A stretch of 64,000 nt of DNA from Ruminococcus sp. (GCA_017620025.1 JAFZRF010000003.1:83336-147335); one strand, 5' to 3'. Shown: positions 25,099-35,070, counted from the first letter of the stretch. The notes: generated by a model not told the origin, from the sequence alone. Program-made: numbers and translations.

Positions 25099-27282
25099 TT
25101 ATCCTTGTATCATTGAACGGTATTTTGCAGCGGTAAGACCTGTGGCGGAATAGAACTGCCTCAGGAAATACTTGCTGTCGGTATAGCTGCATTTGTCGGC
25201 TATATCTGCCATATTGAGCGAAGTCGTCACAAGGTAGTACTTCGCTCGGAGTATCCTTGCGGCGATGCAGTCCTGATGCAGGCTTATGCCGAAGCACTGC
25301 TTGTATATCGCTCTGAGGTAGCCTGAGCTTCCTGAGAAGCTTGAGCAGATATCGTCGGTATCAAAGGTCGCCTCCGGATTGGAGTAGATATAGTTCCTCA
25401 GCTCGAGCATCTCACGGTAGTGCTTCAGAAGCCGCTTTTCAGACAGCTCTGCACAGCTCTGTGCGATATCCTCCGAGCATCTTTCATAGAGCTCAGTGTA
25501 GGAGCTTCCGTCGTATTTTTCCGCAGCACAGACAAAGGAATCCATGCCGTACCGCTCCATATACTTCTTATGCCGTATCAGCAGTGCGCTGAGAGTGCCT
25601 GTAAGAGTTTCAGCATCGGCGGAGGTCTGTACTATGCAGACGAAGGTATTATCCGATACCCTTCCGCAGATATCATGGTTGCCGCAGAACTTGCCGACTG
25701 CCTTTGCGGCGCTGAGAACAGCGTCTATACGGTCGGCGTTGTCCATACTCGTTATGGATTCGTCAAAGAGCCCGATACGGAGCACGACAAGGTAGAGATC
25801 CTTGTTCTTGGGAGTCACGGCAGAGGAGAACGCCTTCTTTATGCCGTCCTCGTTGTACATACCCGTAAGGGTGTCACGCTGATCGGAGAGGTTCTGACAG
25901 CTGGTGAGATACTGGATGTCGTTCTTCATGCGAAGTATCTCAAGGCCGTTGGTGACAGATTTTATCCAGCTTCGGAAAAACTCATCGTAGGTATCTGGGT
26001 TGTCGTACCTGAGAACGAGATGTCCGAAGAGCCTCTGTCCGAAGAACAGCGGAGTGAAGTAGAATACCGAAGGCGACTGTTCCTTTGCGAATATACCGGC
26101 AAGGTCGTACTTGTTCAGTTCAAAGGGCGCTGTATCGTTCCATGGCATTATGCTCCTGCATGACACATTCTCCGACATGGAGCTTGCGGAATCGCACCAG
26201 TCTGTGAAAAGGCAGAGGTATATATTCTGAACATAGCGTATCAGCCACTGGTGTTCGCCGGCATTTGCGATGAACTCCGTAAGGTTGCGGCTGGTCGTGA
26301 GCCGCTGATCCATGGAGCTGAACATATTCCAGTTCTCGTATTTTTTCTGTTCCCTGACAAGCCGCTGCTCCCGGTTGAAATCTTCGTAGAGACCGCGGCA
26401 GCCGCATGAATGGCCGGGAATAAGTCTTCCTGCCGGCGGCGTGAATTCAGGCTCCGGCTGACCCTTTATCTTGCTGTACAGGGTATGGAAAGCACATATT
26501 CCGAGATCGTGTCTGTTTCGCTGATAGGTTGTCAGCAGGGGGGAGTGATATATCCTCTGCATGACGTTCTCATATCCGATGACAGCTATATCATCCGGTA
26601 CATTCACGCCCTTTTCGCTGAGCCTGTCAAGCAGACCGTATGCCATATAGTCGCTTGCACATACAACTGCCCGCGGCATCGGGCGTATACCGCTGATGTA
26701 TTCGTCGGCGAGCTTTTCTCCGCCGGTGAACCAGAAATCGCCGAAGATGATATTGTCCTCACCGACAGGAATACCGTGATCCCGGAGAGCTCTCATGAAT
26801 CCGTCGGCACGTCTGTGTGATATCTCGTTGTCGGCGAAACCGGTAAGCAGGTCTATATGCCTGTAGCCGTGCTCCTCGACCAGATGTGTGACGATATTGT
26901 AGATATCATTTTCATCGCTTGTGTTGATGCAGCTGATGTCCGCAAAATCGAATTCCTCCTGCATCGAACCGACAAGAACGAGAGGGACGTTCCTTCCTTT
27001 CAGGATGCCTGCGATAAAGCGCCGCATATCGGGATTGATAAAGGATTCGGTTATAAGTATGTAACCGGATATCTGTTCTGAGCCTGCGAGCTCGTAGATA
27101 CGCTGCTCGCATTTAAGATCCTCAACAGTTATATGAGGATTATAGAGATTAGAGAAGACCGCAGTATCGAAGCCGTGACTCTGAGCTTCGGCAACGAAGC
27201 CGTTCAGGATCTGACGTTGTTCAATACCATTTGCAACTGCGGCAATGACGCCTAAAATCGGCCGCTTGCTTTTCAATGTCAT
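25099..27282 (-). CDS. Three-part transcriptional regulator: LacI-type sensor, GGDEF-like middle, AraC DNA-binding domain
   Basis: A 727-residue cytoplasmic regulator. Residues ~1-285 are a periplasmic-binding-protein-like sugar sensor of the LacI family (RPILGVIAAVANGIEQRQILNGF; IAVIGYENVMQRIYHSPLLTTYQ) lacking the usual N-terminal LacI helix-turn-helix. Residues ~290-630 contain a GAF-like part and a GGDEF-like region (QRDTLTGMYNEDGIKKAF) without a GGDEF active site. Residues ~640-727 are an AraC-type double helix-turn-helix (DTDDICSSFSGSSGYLRAIY, NMADIADKCSYTDSKYFLRQFY). It lies 139 bases after the GH5 gene on the same strand and is paralogous to the regulator at 32866. Likely controls the neighbouring cellulosomal genes in response to a sugar. 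Confidence 0.85.
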   Translation of the reverse strand: MTLKSKRPILGVIAAVANGIEQRQILNGFVAEAQSHGFDTAVFSNLYNPHITVEDLKCEQRIYELAGSEQISGYILITESFINPDMRRFIAGILKGRNVPLVLVGSMQEEFDFADISCINTSDENDIYNIVTHLVEEHGYRHIDLLTGFADNEISHRRADGFMRALRDHGIPVGEDNIIFGDFWFTGGEKLADEYISGIRPMPRAVVCASDYMAYGLLDRLSEKGVNVPDDIAVIGYENVMQRIYHSPLLTTYQRNRHDLGICAFHTLYSKIKGQPEPEFTPPAGRLIPGHSCGCRGLYEDFNREQRLVREQKKYENWNMFSSMDQRLTTSRNLTEFIANAGEHQWLIRYVQNIYLCLFTDWCDSASSMSENVSCRSIMPWNDTAPFELNKYDLAGIFAKEQSPSVFYFTPLFFGQRLFGHLVLRYDNPDTYDEFFRSWIKSVTNGLEILRMKNDIQYLTSCQNLSDQRDTLTGMYNEDGIKKAFSSAVTPKNKDLYLVVLRIGLFDESITSMDNADRIDAVLSAAKAVGKFCGNHDICGRVSDNTFVCIVQTSADAETLTGTLSALLIRHKKYMERYGMDSFVCAAEKYDGSSYTELYERCSEDIAQSCAELSEKRLLKHYREMLELRNYIYSNPEATFDTDDICSSFSGSSGYLRAIYKQCFGISLHQDCIAARILRAKYYLVTTSLNMADIADKCSYTDSKYFLRQFYSATGLTAAKYRSMIQG

Positions 27283-27377
27283 AATAATTCCCTTTATTCT
27301 ATATGTAACTTCTCATTTATCTTGTTATTTTCGTTTGCACCGCACAGCCGGAGGGTACAGGCTGTAATTCTGAAATA

Positions 27378-27409
27378 CGGCTTATCCTGCGGTGCAGCGG
27401 GATAAGCCG
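27378..27409 (-). terminator. Hairpin after the GH5 gene
   Basis: CGGCTTATCC pairs with GGATAAGCCG around a 12-base loop. No T run, so it may be a mRNA 3'-end stabiliser or partial terminator before the downstream regulator. Confidence 0.55.
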
Positions 27410-27421
27410 TAGGAGGTCCTG

Positions 27422-29668
27422 TTATTTCTTCAGAGGAAGATCTGACTCCTTTATAACTCCGGCATCAACTCTCTGTACAGTAACTGCATCTGTACCTGTA
27501 ATGCCTGCTGAGCCGTCGATGTCAGCGTTGATGAGTCCCTGAGCTGTGAGCTCATACTTTGTCTGGTTTGCAACATACTGGAGTATTGCAACCGCATCTG
27601 ATACGTTTATCTTGCCGTCCACATTCGCATCGCCGTACTTGGTATCCTTATTGGTCTCAGGAGGTGCGGGTGAAGTTTCGCTTGCGTTGATGACTGATAC
27701 TGTGAACACTTCTTTTGCCTGTGGATATGCCTTAGGAGAAACGTAGATCTTATAGGTGCCAACCTTTGTATTGTCGAATTCAGAGGAATCCACAATGAAA
27801 TACTGCGAATCGATCGGCTGGCTGAATGTATCCCAGAGCGTGCCGTCAGCGGTAGCTCCCGAAGCAGAAGCCTTGGCTCCTGTGAGGTCGAGCTCTTCAC
27901 CGATATTGTAAGTGATCTTGTTCGGAGGCGATTCTAATCTGATTGTAGCTCCCTCCTGATTAACCGTTGTAGTAGTCGGTACTTCGATGACTTCTTCGGT
28001 GGTCTGGGTAGTTACTGTGGTTGTGACAGTAGTTGTGGCAGTTGTCGCTGCGGTCGTTGCGGCAGTTGTCGTGGGAGGCTCAGTCGGAGCTGTTGTAGCG
28101 GGCTGAGGTCTTGTTCCGCCCGAGGAGCTGCCTGCGCCGCCGTTGATGTTGCTCTTCTGACCGCTTGAGTAGAACTCACTGAGTGAGAGACCGGTGCCGT
28201 TCACGCCGAGAGACTGCTGATGATCGAGACCGATGTACTTGCCGCTGTCTGTCTGCCAGAGTGACTTCTCGAAGAGAGCGTACTTGGCTGAATCCCAGTT
28301 CTGGAATGTGGAATCCATAAGTCCGCCGGTATCACCGGAGTTCGGGTTGATACACCAGAAGGTGTGGTTGATGTGGTTATTGACCATATAGTCACGGAGT
28401 ATCTCCATCCACTTCTGATTGTCGCCTGCGTCCATATGTCCGCCCCACTCACCGATGAGCAGGGGAGCGATATCCTGATCGTTGATGTAAGCCCAGGTAT
28501 CGTACCAGTAATCGTCAAGGAGAGTCTGCTCTGTGAAGTCCTTCTCGAACCAGCTCTGAGCGTATACTGATTTGCCGTAGTCATGGGGTGAATATACGAT
28601 CTGTCCGGAGTTCGGAAGAACAGGGAGATCCTTTACGCCTCTGAGGTTTCCGCCCCACCATGCGCCGTACCAGCGCTCTTCGCCGGGATTCGGATTGAAC
28701 TTGTCGGGGGTATTCCAGTCGGAGCCTCTGTCGAACATAGGTGACTGCTCGATGCCCTCAACGAGGATAAGAGCGTGCGGGTTTACTGCAAGTATCGACT
28801 TTGCGCATTCCTCTGCGGAATACTTCCAGTTGTTCTTGTCGGTGGAGTTATCCCACTTTGCAATGCTTGCAGGGCACTCTGAGCCGGAATAGCCGCGCTT
28901 TCCGTGAGGTTCGTTCTTGAGGTCGTAAGCAAGGATGGTATCATCGTTTGCGTACTTCTTTGCGAGCCAGGTGATGGAATCCTTCCAGTCATCCCAGGTA
29001 ATGATCTTGCCCGAGAAATGTCCGGTAGCCATTCCGTCTGCATCATCTGCCGTGGGCTCATAGTACCAGAGATTGTAGTTGTGGCCGGAGTTGTGGGAAG
29101 CCGGGCTGTGAACGTCGATGAGAGCCTTCACGCCGTACTTCTTGCACTTCTGCATGATGATATCGAATATCTCCATGGAGTTTTTGAGAGTCTTTCCGTC
29201 AGCCTCGCAGAACTCACGGTTGATATTGCCGTACTTGCCGGCGGGAGTAACTGTTCCGTCCTCTCCGAGCTCGTCCTGCGGAGGATTGTAGCTTGCCTGC
29301 ACGGAGCTTACCGGCAGAGGCTCGCCGTCCATCCATGAAAGGAGGAGTTCTGTGGAGATCGGGAAGCGGATGATGTTGATGCCGTGGTCTGCGATAGTGG
29401 AAAGCATATCGTCAACGTCACGGGCATAGAGTCCATGAGGAACGTTCTCAGTACAGTTGAGGCCGAACCAGTTAGCACCGGTGAGCCATACCTGATTGCC
29501 GTTCATGTCGTAGAGCTTGCTGCCCTCTGCATGGAGCCAGTCGTCGTTGCCGTCATCTGCGGCTACTGCGTACTGCTGCTGAGCCGGCGGAATGAGCTGA
29601 GCGCTGCCTGTAATTGCAAGGACAGCGGCAGAAGCTAAAGCCGCAGCTGCTTTTGGTAATTTCTTCAT
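27422..29668 (-). CDS. Secreted GH5 endoglucanase with Thr-rich linker, Ig-like domain and dockerin
   Basis: A 748-residue cellulosomal enzyme. A signal peptide (residues ~1-36) precedes a GH5 domain (~40-495) with GANWFGLNCTENVPHG, the acid/base glutamate E253 in DLKNEPHG and the nucleophile E407 in LIGEWGG. A Thr/Pro linker (~520-570), an Ig-like domain (~575-665, IRLESPPNKITYNIGEELDL) and a dockerin (~675-745) with calcium loops DANVDGKINVSDAVAI and DIDGSAGITGTDAVTV follow. It should cleave internal beta-1,4-glucan links of cellulose or related glucans and bind a scaffoldin cohesin. The dockerin belongs to the same class as that of the PL11 gene upstream. GAGGGGAAATTATT precedes the ATG. 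Confidence 0.93.
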   Translation of the reverse strand: MKKLPKAAAALASAAVLAITGSAQLIPPAQQQYAVAADDGNDDWLHAEGSKLYDMNGNQVWLTGANWFGLNCTENVPHGLYARDVDDMLSTIADHGINIIRFPISTELLLSWMDGEPLPVSSVQASYNPPQDELGEDGTVTPAGKYGNINREFCEADGKTLKNSMEIFDIIMQKCKKYGVKALIDVHSPASHNSGHNYNLWYYEPTADDADGMATGHFSGKIITWDDWKDSITWLAKKYANDDTILAYDLKNEPHGKRGYSGSECPASIAKWDNSTDKNNWKYSAEECAKSILAVNPHALILVEGIEQSPMFDRGSDWNTPDKFNPNPGEERWYGAWWGGNLRGVKDLPVLPNSGQIVYSPHDYGKSVYAQSWFEKDFTEQTLLDDYWYDTWAYINDQDIAPLLIGEWGGHMDAGDNQKWMEILRDYMVNNHINHTFWCINPNSGDTGGLMDSTFQNWDSAKYALFEKSLWQTDSGKYIGLDHQQSLGVNGTGLSLSEFYSSGQKSNINGGAGSSSGGTRPQPATTAPTEPPTTTAATTAATTATTTVTTTVTTQTTEEVIEVPTTTTVNQEGATIRLESPPNKITYNIGEELDLTGAKASASGATADGTLWDTFSQPIDSQYFIVDSSEFDNTKVGTYKIYVSPKAYPQAKEVFTVSVINASETSPAPPETNKDTKYGDANVDGKINVSDAVAILQYVANQTKYELTAQGLINADIDGSAGITGTDAVTVQRVDAGVIKESDLPLKK

Positions 29669-29876
29669 AATAATTTCCCCTCTCAGGGTACGATGTATAG
29701 TTTAACATACCCTCTCATGACTATTTTAGCATTATTTACAGTAAATGTCAATAGTATTTGTGCAGAATAGTGTTGGTTTGATATACAGTATATCATTCAG
29801 CCGCAATTAATGCTATAATCGCAATATCAGGGCTGTTTCACGGCTGCCGTCCGGAGGCGGGGAGAATTAAAAGTAA
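29669..29876. other. Intergenic stretch upstream of the GH5 gene
   Basis: About 250 AT-rich bases separate the GH5 start from the PL11 stop. Apart from the terminator at 29877 and GAGGGG before the GH5 ATG, I see no gene and no promoter close to consensus, consistent with regulated expression. Confidence 0.5.
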
Positions 29877-29906
29877 CTGCCGCCTCTGAACAGTCAGAAG
29901 CGGCAG
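29877..29906 (-). terminator. Terminator of the PL11 gene
   Basis: CTGCCGC-TCTGA pairs with TCAGA-GCGGCAG with small bulges; on the minus strand TTACTTTTAATT follows. Confidence 0.75.
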
Positions 29907-29917
29907 ATAGTAAGCTC

Positions 29918-32611
29918 TTACTGCTGGTATGATTCAGGCAGACTTGTAAGCACGCCTGCGTCCATTTTCTGTATGGAGATAGCGTCCGAGCCGGTGATGC
30001 CGTCGCCTCTGTAGAATACGTCGGCATTGTTGAGTCCCTCGGGAGTGAGCGGGTACTTGGTCTGGTTTGCGATGTACTGGAGGATAGCAACTGCGTCGGC
30101 AACGTTTATCTTTCCGTCGCAGTTTGCATCGCCGTACATCACGTTGCCGTATGTGAGCTCATCTGTGGGAGCGTCCGTAGGAGGTTCTGTCGGCGGATCC
30201 GTAGGAGGATCGGTCGGTGCGTCTGTCGGAGGTGCGGTAGGCTCTTCCGTAGGCGGTTCCGTGGGAGGATCCGTCGGAGGCTCTGTAGGCGGCTCCGTCG
30301 GTGCGGGCTCGTCTGCCTTTACGAATACGGTGTAGTTGACAACATTGCCGGTCATTCCGTTGTTGCCGAGGAGAACGGTCTCGCCCTCTTTGAAGGTCTT
30401 CCTGTATGCAGCGAATACCACATCATTGCTGATCTGAGCCTCGTCGCCTGTCCTCTCCCATGACGAGAGCCATGAGGGAACGCTGCCGGCTTCCTCTTCA
30501 CGCTTGTCAACGAGGACGTATACTGCGATATCCTCTCCGGCGGTGAACTGTGCGAGGTCACCCGAGCTGTTCTTGGAGTTGCAGGCGGGTCCTATGTACT
30601 CACAGCCGTCAACTGACTGCGGGAGTGAGGTGTAAGTGAAGTCTCTGTCGCCGTATACTGCGCCGCCGGTTGAATTGGATTCAGCGAGCTGCCAGCTTGA
30701 GCGGTTTGCTGAGTCAATGATCTGGAGATCCTTGACGTATCTGCCGTTTACAGGCTCCTGAGGACCGCCGTTGAGTGCAACGGAAGGTCTTGCGGGAAGC
30801 TCATAGCCGGTGCCGAGGAAGAAGCTCGGATGAGGCGGCTGGTTGTAGCAGGACTGCTCACAGCCGGCCTGCATACGGTACTGCATATCGTGCATAAGGG
30901 TTGTTATGCGGACATCGGTCCTGTAGTCAGTGCAGCAGACACGAAGAGAATTGCCGTCTGACGAGGAAAGAACCAGCTCTTCACGCCAGTCACCGAAGAT
31001 ATCTGCAGTAAGACACGGAACAGACTTTGTACCGTTATTTGAAACACAGCCATCAGCTGAGAATACTTTTTCGATCTTGCCGTTCTCGTTTATTCCTGTG
31101 ATCTCTGTTCCGTCAAGCAGCTCACGCTCAAGATCACCGTCCCAGTAGATAAGGAAGTTCATAGCCGGAACGTCCATGCTGATCTGGTTGCCTTGGCTGT
31201 TCATAACTGTATAGGCCGGACGTGAGCCCCAGAACTCAGCGCCCCTGTTGCCTGCGAATACATTGTCGGCACAGCATCTGCCGGTATCCTTGTCGCCGTC
31301 CTTGTGGAAGATGATGCTGCCGTTCTTTGTATCGACGAGCGATACACCGTAGTTTCCGGATTCATGGCATATCCACAGCTCCTGTCCCTCCCTGTCGGGA
31401 TCGAGGTCGCCGAGGTGCATTGCGTCACCGTGTCCGGTCTTTGTGCACCAGAGGAGGGTTCCGTTGTCATCGATCATCGAAGCGCCCATGCAGATCTCCT
31501 GCTTGCCGTCGTTATCGACATCGGCTGTCATGATGTTGTGATTGCCGTTGCCGAAGGCGGGGTTGGAGCTATCGAATCCCGAGTCGAATATCCAGCGCTT
31601 TACGAGCTTGCCGTCACGGACATCAACAGCGGAGAGCGTGAGGCGGGTATAGTATCCTCTGCCGTATACAGCGGAGGGATGAACGCCGTCAAGGTAAGCG
31701 ATCGCGCCGTTGAATCGGTCAACACGGTTTCCGTACTTGTCTCCCCAGTCAGCAACATTTCCTCTTGATACAGGGAAGTCGATAGTATCAAGGGCCTTTC
31801 CGGTAGCACCTTCAAAGAGAGTGAGGTACTCAGGACCGGAGAGTACGTATCCGTCGCTGTTGATGTATACCTTGCTGCCGTCACCGATGGTCTGTCCTGT
31901 GCCGTCCTTGGTGCCGTCAGATGTACGGGTGATGAGCTCTGCCTTGCCGTCGCAGTCGAAATCTGCGACACACATCTGTGTATAATGCTGGCCTGCACGG
32001 ATATTGCGTCCGAGATCGACACGCCAGAGCTGTCTGCCGTCGAGGGTGAGGCAGTCGATATACACGTTGTCAGTAACACCGCCCTTGGAGTTGTCCTGCG
32101 AGTTGTCGGGATCCCACTTGAGGAAGATCTCGTACTGACCGTCGCCGTCAACATCACCGACAGCACAGTCGTTCGGCATATAGTTGCCGGCAGGCTTTCT
32201 GAGAGGTATCTCAAAGTAGTTGGTTCCGGAGGTGAAGCTGCACACCTGAGAATTGATGACCTTGCCGTCACGGACAGTCTCGACCTTGTACAGGGAACCG
32301 GAAGTTCCGCCGTTATCCCAGTAGCTCGTCGCTTCATTGCCGGTGCTGGTATAGATGAGTTCGTTGTCACGATAGAGCCTGAACTCTGCTCCGTTGTCGT
32401 CGTTGGCGTTGTAGCGCCAGCTTACGAACATACCGTTGCCGGACTTTATGGCGTATATACCTCTGTCGAGGTATTCCATGATGGCGGTGCCGTTTCCGCC
32501 GTTGCCGTAAGCGGCATCGGCGATAACTCCTGCGCCGGTGCCTGTAGCTGAAGCGATGCCTACGGCGATAGACAATGCCGCCGCTGTCAGCCTTCTGGTT
32601 TTACTTTTCAT
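29918..32611 (-). CDS. Secreted PL11 rhamnogalacturonan lyase with dockerin
   Basis: An 897-residue cellulosomal pectinase. After a signal peptide (~1-33) the protein follows the PL11 (YesW/YesX) pattern: RGIYAIKSGNGMFVSWRYNANDD, then an eight-bladed propeller with repeated calcium-binding loops (VGDVDGDGQYE, VADFDCDGKAE, TADVDNDGKQE) and the C-terminal QPPHPSFFLGTGY segment seen in this family. A second beta domain (~640-770) precedes a Pro/Thr/Glu linker (~778-828) and a dockerin with DANCDGKINVADAVAI and the second loop RGDGITGSDAISI. It should cleave the rhamnose-galacturonate backbone of pectin by elimination. Divergent from the regulator at 32866. Confidence 0.92.
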   Translation of the reverse strand: MKSKTRRLTAAALSIAVGIASATGTGAGVIADAAYGNGGNGTAIMEYLDRGIYAIKSGNGMFVSWRYNANDDNGAEFRLYRDNELIYTSTGNEATSYWDNGGTSGSLYKVETVRDGKVINSQVCSFTSGTNYFEIPLRKPAGNYMPNDCAVGDVDGDGQYEIFLKWDPDNSQDNSKGGVTDNVYIDCLTLDGRQLWRVDLGRNIRAGQHYTQMCVADFDCDGKAELITRTSDGTKDGTGQTIGDGSKVYINSDGYVLSGPEYLTLFEGATGKALDTIDFPVSRGNVADWGDKYGNRVDRFNGAIAYLDGVHPSAVYGRGYYTRLTLSAVDVRDGKLVKRWIFDSGFDSSNPAFGNGNHNIMTADVDNDGKQEICMGASMIDDNGTLLWCTKTGHGDAMHLGDLDPDREGQELWICHESGNYGVSLVDTKNGSIIFHKDGDKDTGRCCADNVFAGNRGAEFWGSRPAYTVMNSQGNQISMDVPAMNFLIYWDGDLERELLDGTEITGINENGKIEKVFSADGCVSNNGTKSVPCLTADIFGDWREELVLSSSDGNSLRVCCTDYRTDVRITTLMHDMQYRMQAGCEQSCYNQPPHPSFFLGTGYELPARPSVALNGGPQEPVNGRYVKDLQIIDSANRSSWQLAESNSTGGAVYGDRDFTYTSLPQSVDGCEYIGPACNSKNSSGDLAQFTAGEDIAVYVLVDKREEEAGSVPSWLSSWERTGDEAQISNDVVFAAYRKTFKEGETVLLGNNGMTGNVVNYTVFVKADEPAPTEPPTEPPTDPPTEPPTEEPTAPPTDAPTDPPTDPPTEPPTDAPTDELTYGNVMYGDANCDGKINVADAVAILQYIANQTKYPLTPEGLNNADVFYRGDGITGSDAISIQKMDAGVLTSLPESYQQ
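30166..30308. repeat. Tandem repeats encoding the PTEPPT-type linker of the PL11 protein
   Basis: The DNA repeats short units that encode (T-D/E-P/A-P) tetrads, about twelve in a row, joining catalytic part and dockerin. Such tracts change length easily by slippage. Confidence 0.75.
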
Positions 32612-32782
32612 AGGTAATTCCCCCTGTGAATGTATTATTTTCTTCTGACGGATACCGATATGAGGTGATCGTATCCAGTCTCTGATAATATTATATAGTA
32701 TTATTCACAAATTTTCAATGATTTATTGTATCTTTTTCAACTGATTTTTTTACACATTCGTGACAGCTGATGTAAAAAAGCG

Positions 32783-32811
32783 TTGAAAACCTCGTAGTTT
32801 TGTGATACAAT
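32783..32811 (+). promoter_or_regulatory. Promoter of the PL11-linked regulator gene
   Basis: TTGAAA (32783-32788) and TACAAT (32806-32811) are 17 bases apart, 55 bases before the ATG. The rest of 32612-32782 is AT-rich and must hold the divergent PL11 promoter, which I could not place. Confidence 0.65.
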
Positions 32812-32865
32812 AATACAGTAAGGGGTGAAAATGCCTCATCAGCGCTGTATGAAAGGAGGAGCACC

Positions 32866-35040
32866 ATGAAAAAACGACCGCTGATATGCGTGGTCGCAGC
32901 CGATTGCAGCAGGGACAGGACGTCATGCGGAACGGTGAACGGTATCATCCGTCAGGCTGAGGTCTGCGGCTGCGATGTCGCCGTGCTGACTTCGCTGTGT
33001 TCGTTTGCACCGCCCGGAAAATCTGGGCACCGTGAGCAGGAGAAACGGATATACGATCTTATCCTGTCTCCGGCGTTTGACGGATATATCTACTGCCGCT
33101 CGTCCTCGGAAATGGATCAGTCCCTGATAAGCAGCACGGAGGCTCTTCTCAGGAGCACGAACCGCTTTGTCATGGCGGCCGACGGCTCGGAGGGGGAGAC
33201 CTTCGACTATACACGTTCCGATGATTCCGACAGTTTCAAGTCCATAGTGGATCATCTTATAGAAGTACACGGGTACAGGAGGATATTCTGTCTCACCGGA
33301 CCGAAGGGGCAGTTCCAGTCGGAGGAGCGCCTGAAAGGCTATCTCCGCTCCATGCGTGAACACGGGCTGCCGTGCGTGCAGGAGAATTACAGCTACGGAG
33401 ATTTCTGGAAAACGAGCCCGGCGGAGCTTGCGGGGCGTATACTCTCCGGAGAGCTTGAAAGGCCGGAGGCTGTGGCATGCGGGAATGATATAATGGCGTA
33501 TACCCTGATCGAAGAGCTTGAAAGAGCCGGGATACGTGTGCCGGAGGATATAGCCGTGACAGGCTATGACGGCATAGAGTACGGAGAGCGGCTCCATGTG
33601 ATACTCACAGGCTACAGACGTGATACCTTCCGGCTCGGTGCGGACTGTATGCGCCGGCTGTACCGGTTCATCACAGGCCGTTCGGGCAGGAGAGTGGCAG
33701 GCCGCGGCAACGGCTTCATACAGGGGACTTCCTGCGGCTGTTCACGCTGCTGCGGTATAAACGGAAAGCAGCTCAGGCAGGAAAGAGTGAGCAGGCGCTT
33801 CAGTGCGGAGATGAAGAGCTCCGATATGCTCTACAGCCTTATCGCTGCGGAGGACAGGGACGATCTTTTCAGACGCACCGACAACTATACTTATCTTATC
33901 TACCGCATGAGGCATCTCGGGATATTCCTGACGGAAGCCTGCCTTGAGGGCGGAGAGCTTACGTTCGGATGTGATACAATGCTTTATCCGGCTTACCGCA
34001 AGGATGCTGGCAGACCGGCAGTCACGGGCGGCGGATACTTTCCGGCATACGATATCAGCTGTATGTTCAGCCCCGGTACCGGAAAGCCGGCCGCATACTA
34101 CATAAGCCCTCTGCACATCGGGGACAGATTCTTCGGCGTTGCTGCGCTTTCCTTCGGCAAGGAGCAGTACGGCTTCGATGACTGCTACAGGCAGTTTGTC
34201 AGCAGTCTTTCGCTGGCTCTGGACCGTATCATGCTGCGAGAGAGAAAGAGCGGAACAGAGGTACAGAGCCATACAGACAGCTTCACCGGTCTCCCTGATG
34301 CAGGCAGTCTTGCCGGATATATTCGCAGCCTTGAAACGGGAAAGCAGTACATTATGGTCTGCTGTGAGGCCGGTGACCTGCATCAGCTTTATGAAAAATA
34401 CGGCGGCAGCAGGACGGCCTCCATGATACGTGACCTTGCAGAGCGCATCTCGCAGAATCTGCGGGAGGAGGAGTTCTGCTGTGCGTTCACAGCGGGCAGC
34501 TTCGGGATAGTGCTTGAAAGCGGGCTGCGTGCGGCAGAGCTGTTCGAGGAGCTTCGCAGGACTGCGCCGGCATCGCAGTCTGCGCCCTTGGGCTTTACCT
34601 TCGGGGAGTATGCCTTTTATCCGGAGAGCGTTTCCGGCGGGGACGGGATATGGGATATCATAGGCGCAGCGGCAGCCGCTCCGGCAAGGACGTACCGTTT
34701 CCGCAATACCGGCACCCGTGCCCTCTATGAGCGGCTTTCGGAGCTCAGGAGCGAAATGGAGAGATATCCGGAAAGACAGTGGAACACGGAGGATATATGC
34801 GCCTCCCTCAGAATCAGCAAGAGCACCCTGCAGAAGAACTACCGCTCATACTTCGGACGCACCGTCATCGACGAGCTGATAGATTTCCGCATGGAGAGGG
34901 CAAAGCGCCTCCTTCGGGAGACAGAGCTCTCCGTAGCGGAGATAGCGGCACAGTGCGGCTACAGTACAGACAGCTACTTCATGAAGCAGTTCAAGAAGAG
35001 CTTTTCTGTAACGCCTACGGAGTACAGAAATACCAAATGA
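32866..35040 (+). CDS. Three-part transcriptional regulator (paralog), divergent from PL11
   Basis: A 724-residue protein with the same layout as the regulator at 25099: LacI-type sugar sensor (~1-290; PLICVVAADCSRDRTSCGTVNG, IAVTGYDGIEYGERLHVILTGY), a Cys-rich joint (TSCGCSRCCG), a GAF- and GGDEF-like middle (HTDSFTGLPDAGSLAGYI, no GGDEF motif), and an AraC-type C-terminus (NTEDICASLRISKSTLQKNY, VAEIAAQCGYSTDSYFMKQFKK). AAAGGAGGA precedes the ATG. Its position suggests it controls the rhamnogalacturonan lyase gene in response to a pectin-derived sugar. Base composition is somewhat more GC-rich than its neighbours. Confidence 0.85.
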   Translation: MKKRPLICVVAADCSRDRTSCGTVNGIIRQAEVCGCDVAVLTSLCSFAPPGKSGHREQEKRIYDLILSPAFDGYIYCRSSSEMDQSLISSTEALLRSTNRFVMAADGSEGETFDYTRSDDSDSFKSIVDHLIEVHGYRRIFCLTGPKGQFQSEERLKGYLRSMREHGLPCVQENYSYGDFWKTSPAELAGRILSGELERPEAVACGNDIMAYTLIEELERAGIRVPEDIAVTGYDGIEYGERLHVILTGYRRDTFRLGADCMRRLYRFITGRSGRRVAGRGNGFIQGTSCGCSRCCGINGKQLRQERVSRRFSAEMKSSDMLYSLIAAEDRDDLFRRTDNYTYLIYRMRHLGIFLTEACLEGGELTFGCDTMLYPAYRKDAGRPAVTGGGYFPAYDISCMFSPGTGKPAAYYISPLHIGDRFFGVAALSFGKEQYGFDDCYRQFVSSLSLALDRIMLRERKSGTEVQSHTDSFTGLPDAGSLAGYIRSLETGKQYIMVCCEAGDLHQLYEKYGGSRTASMIRDLAERISQNLREEEFCCAFTAGSFGIVLESGLRAAELFEELRRTAPASQSAPLGFTFGEYAFYPESVSGGDGIWDIIGAAAAAPARTYRFRNTGTRALYERLSELRSEMERYPERQWNTEDICASLRISKSTLQKNYRSYFGRTVIDELIDFRMERAKRLLRETELSVAEIAAQCGYSTDSYFMKQFKKSFSVTPTEYRNTK

Positions 35041-35041
35041 A

Positions 35042-35070
35042 TTGACATAAACCTGTCGGAATGATATAAT
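35042..35070 (+). promoter_or_regulatory. Promoter of the M16 peptidase gene
   Basis: TTGACA (35042-35047) and TATAAT (35065-35070) are 17 bases apart with a TG-type extension, immediately after the regulator stop codon. Confidence 0.85.

Noticed and set aside
30150-30335. CRISPR-like regular repeats
   Set aside because: The repeats are short, degenerate and in frame, and encode the PTEPPT-type linker of the PL11 protein.
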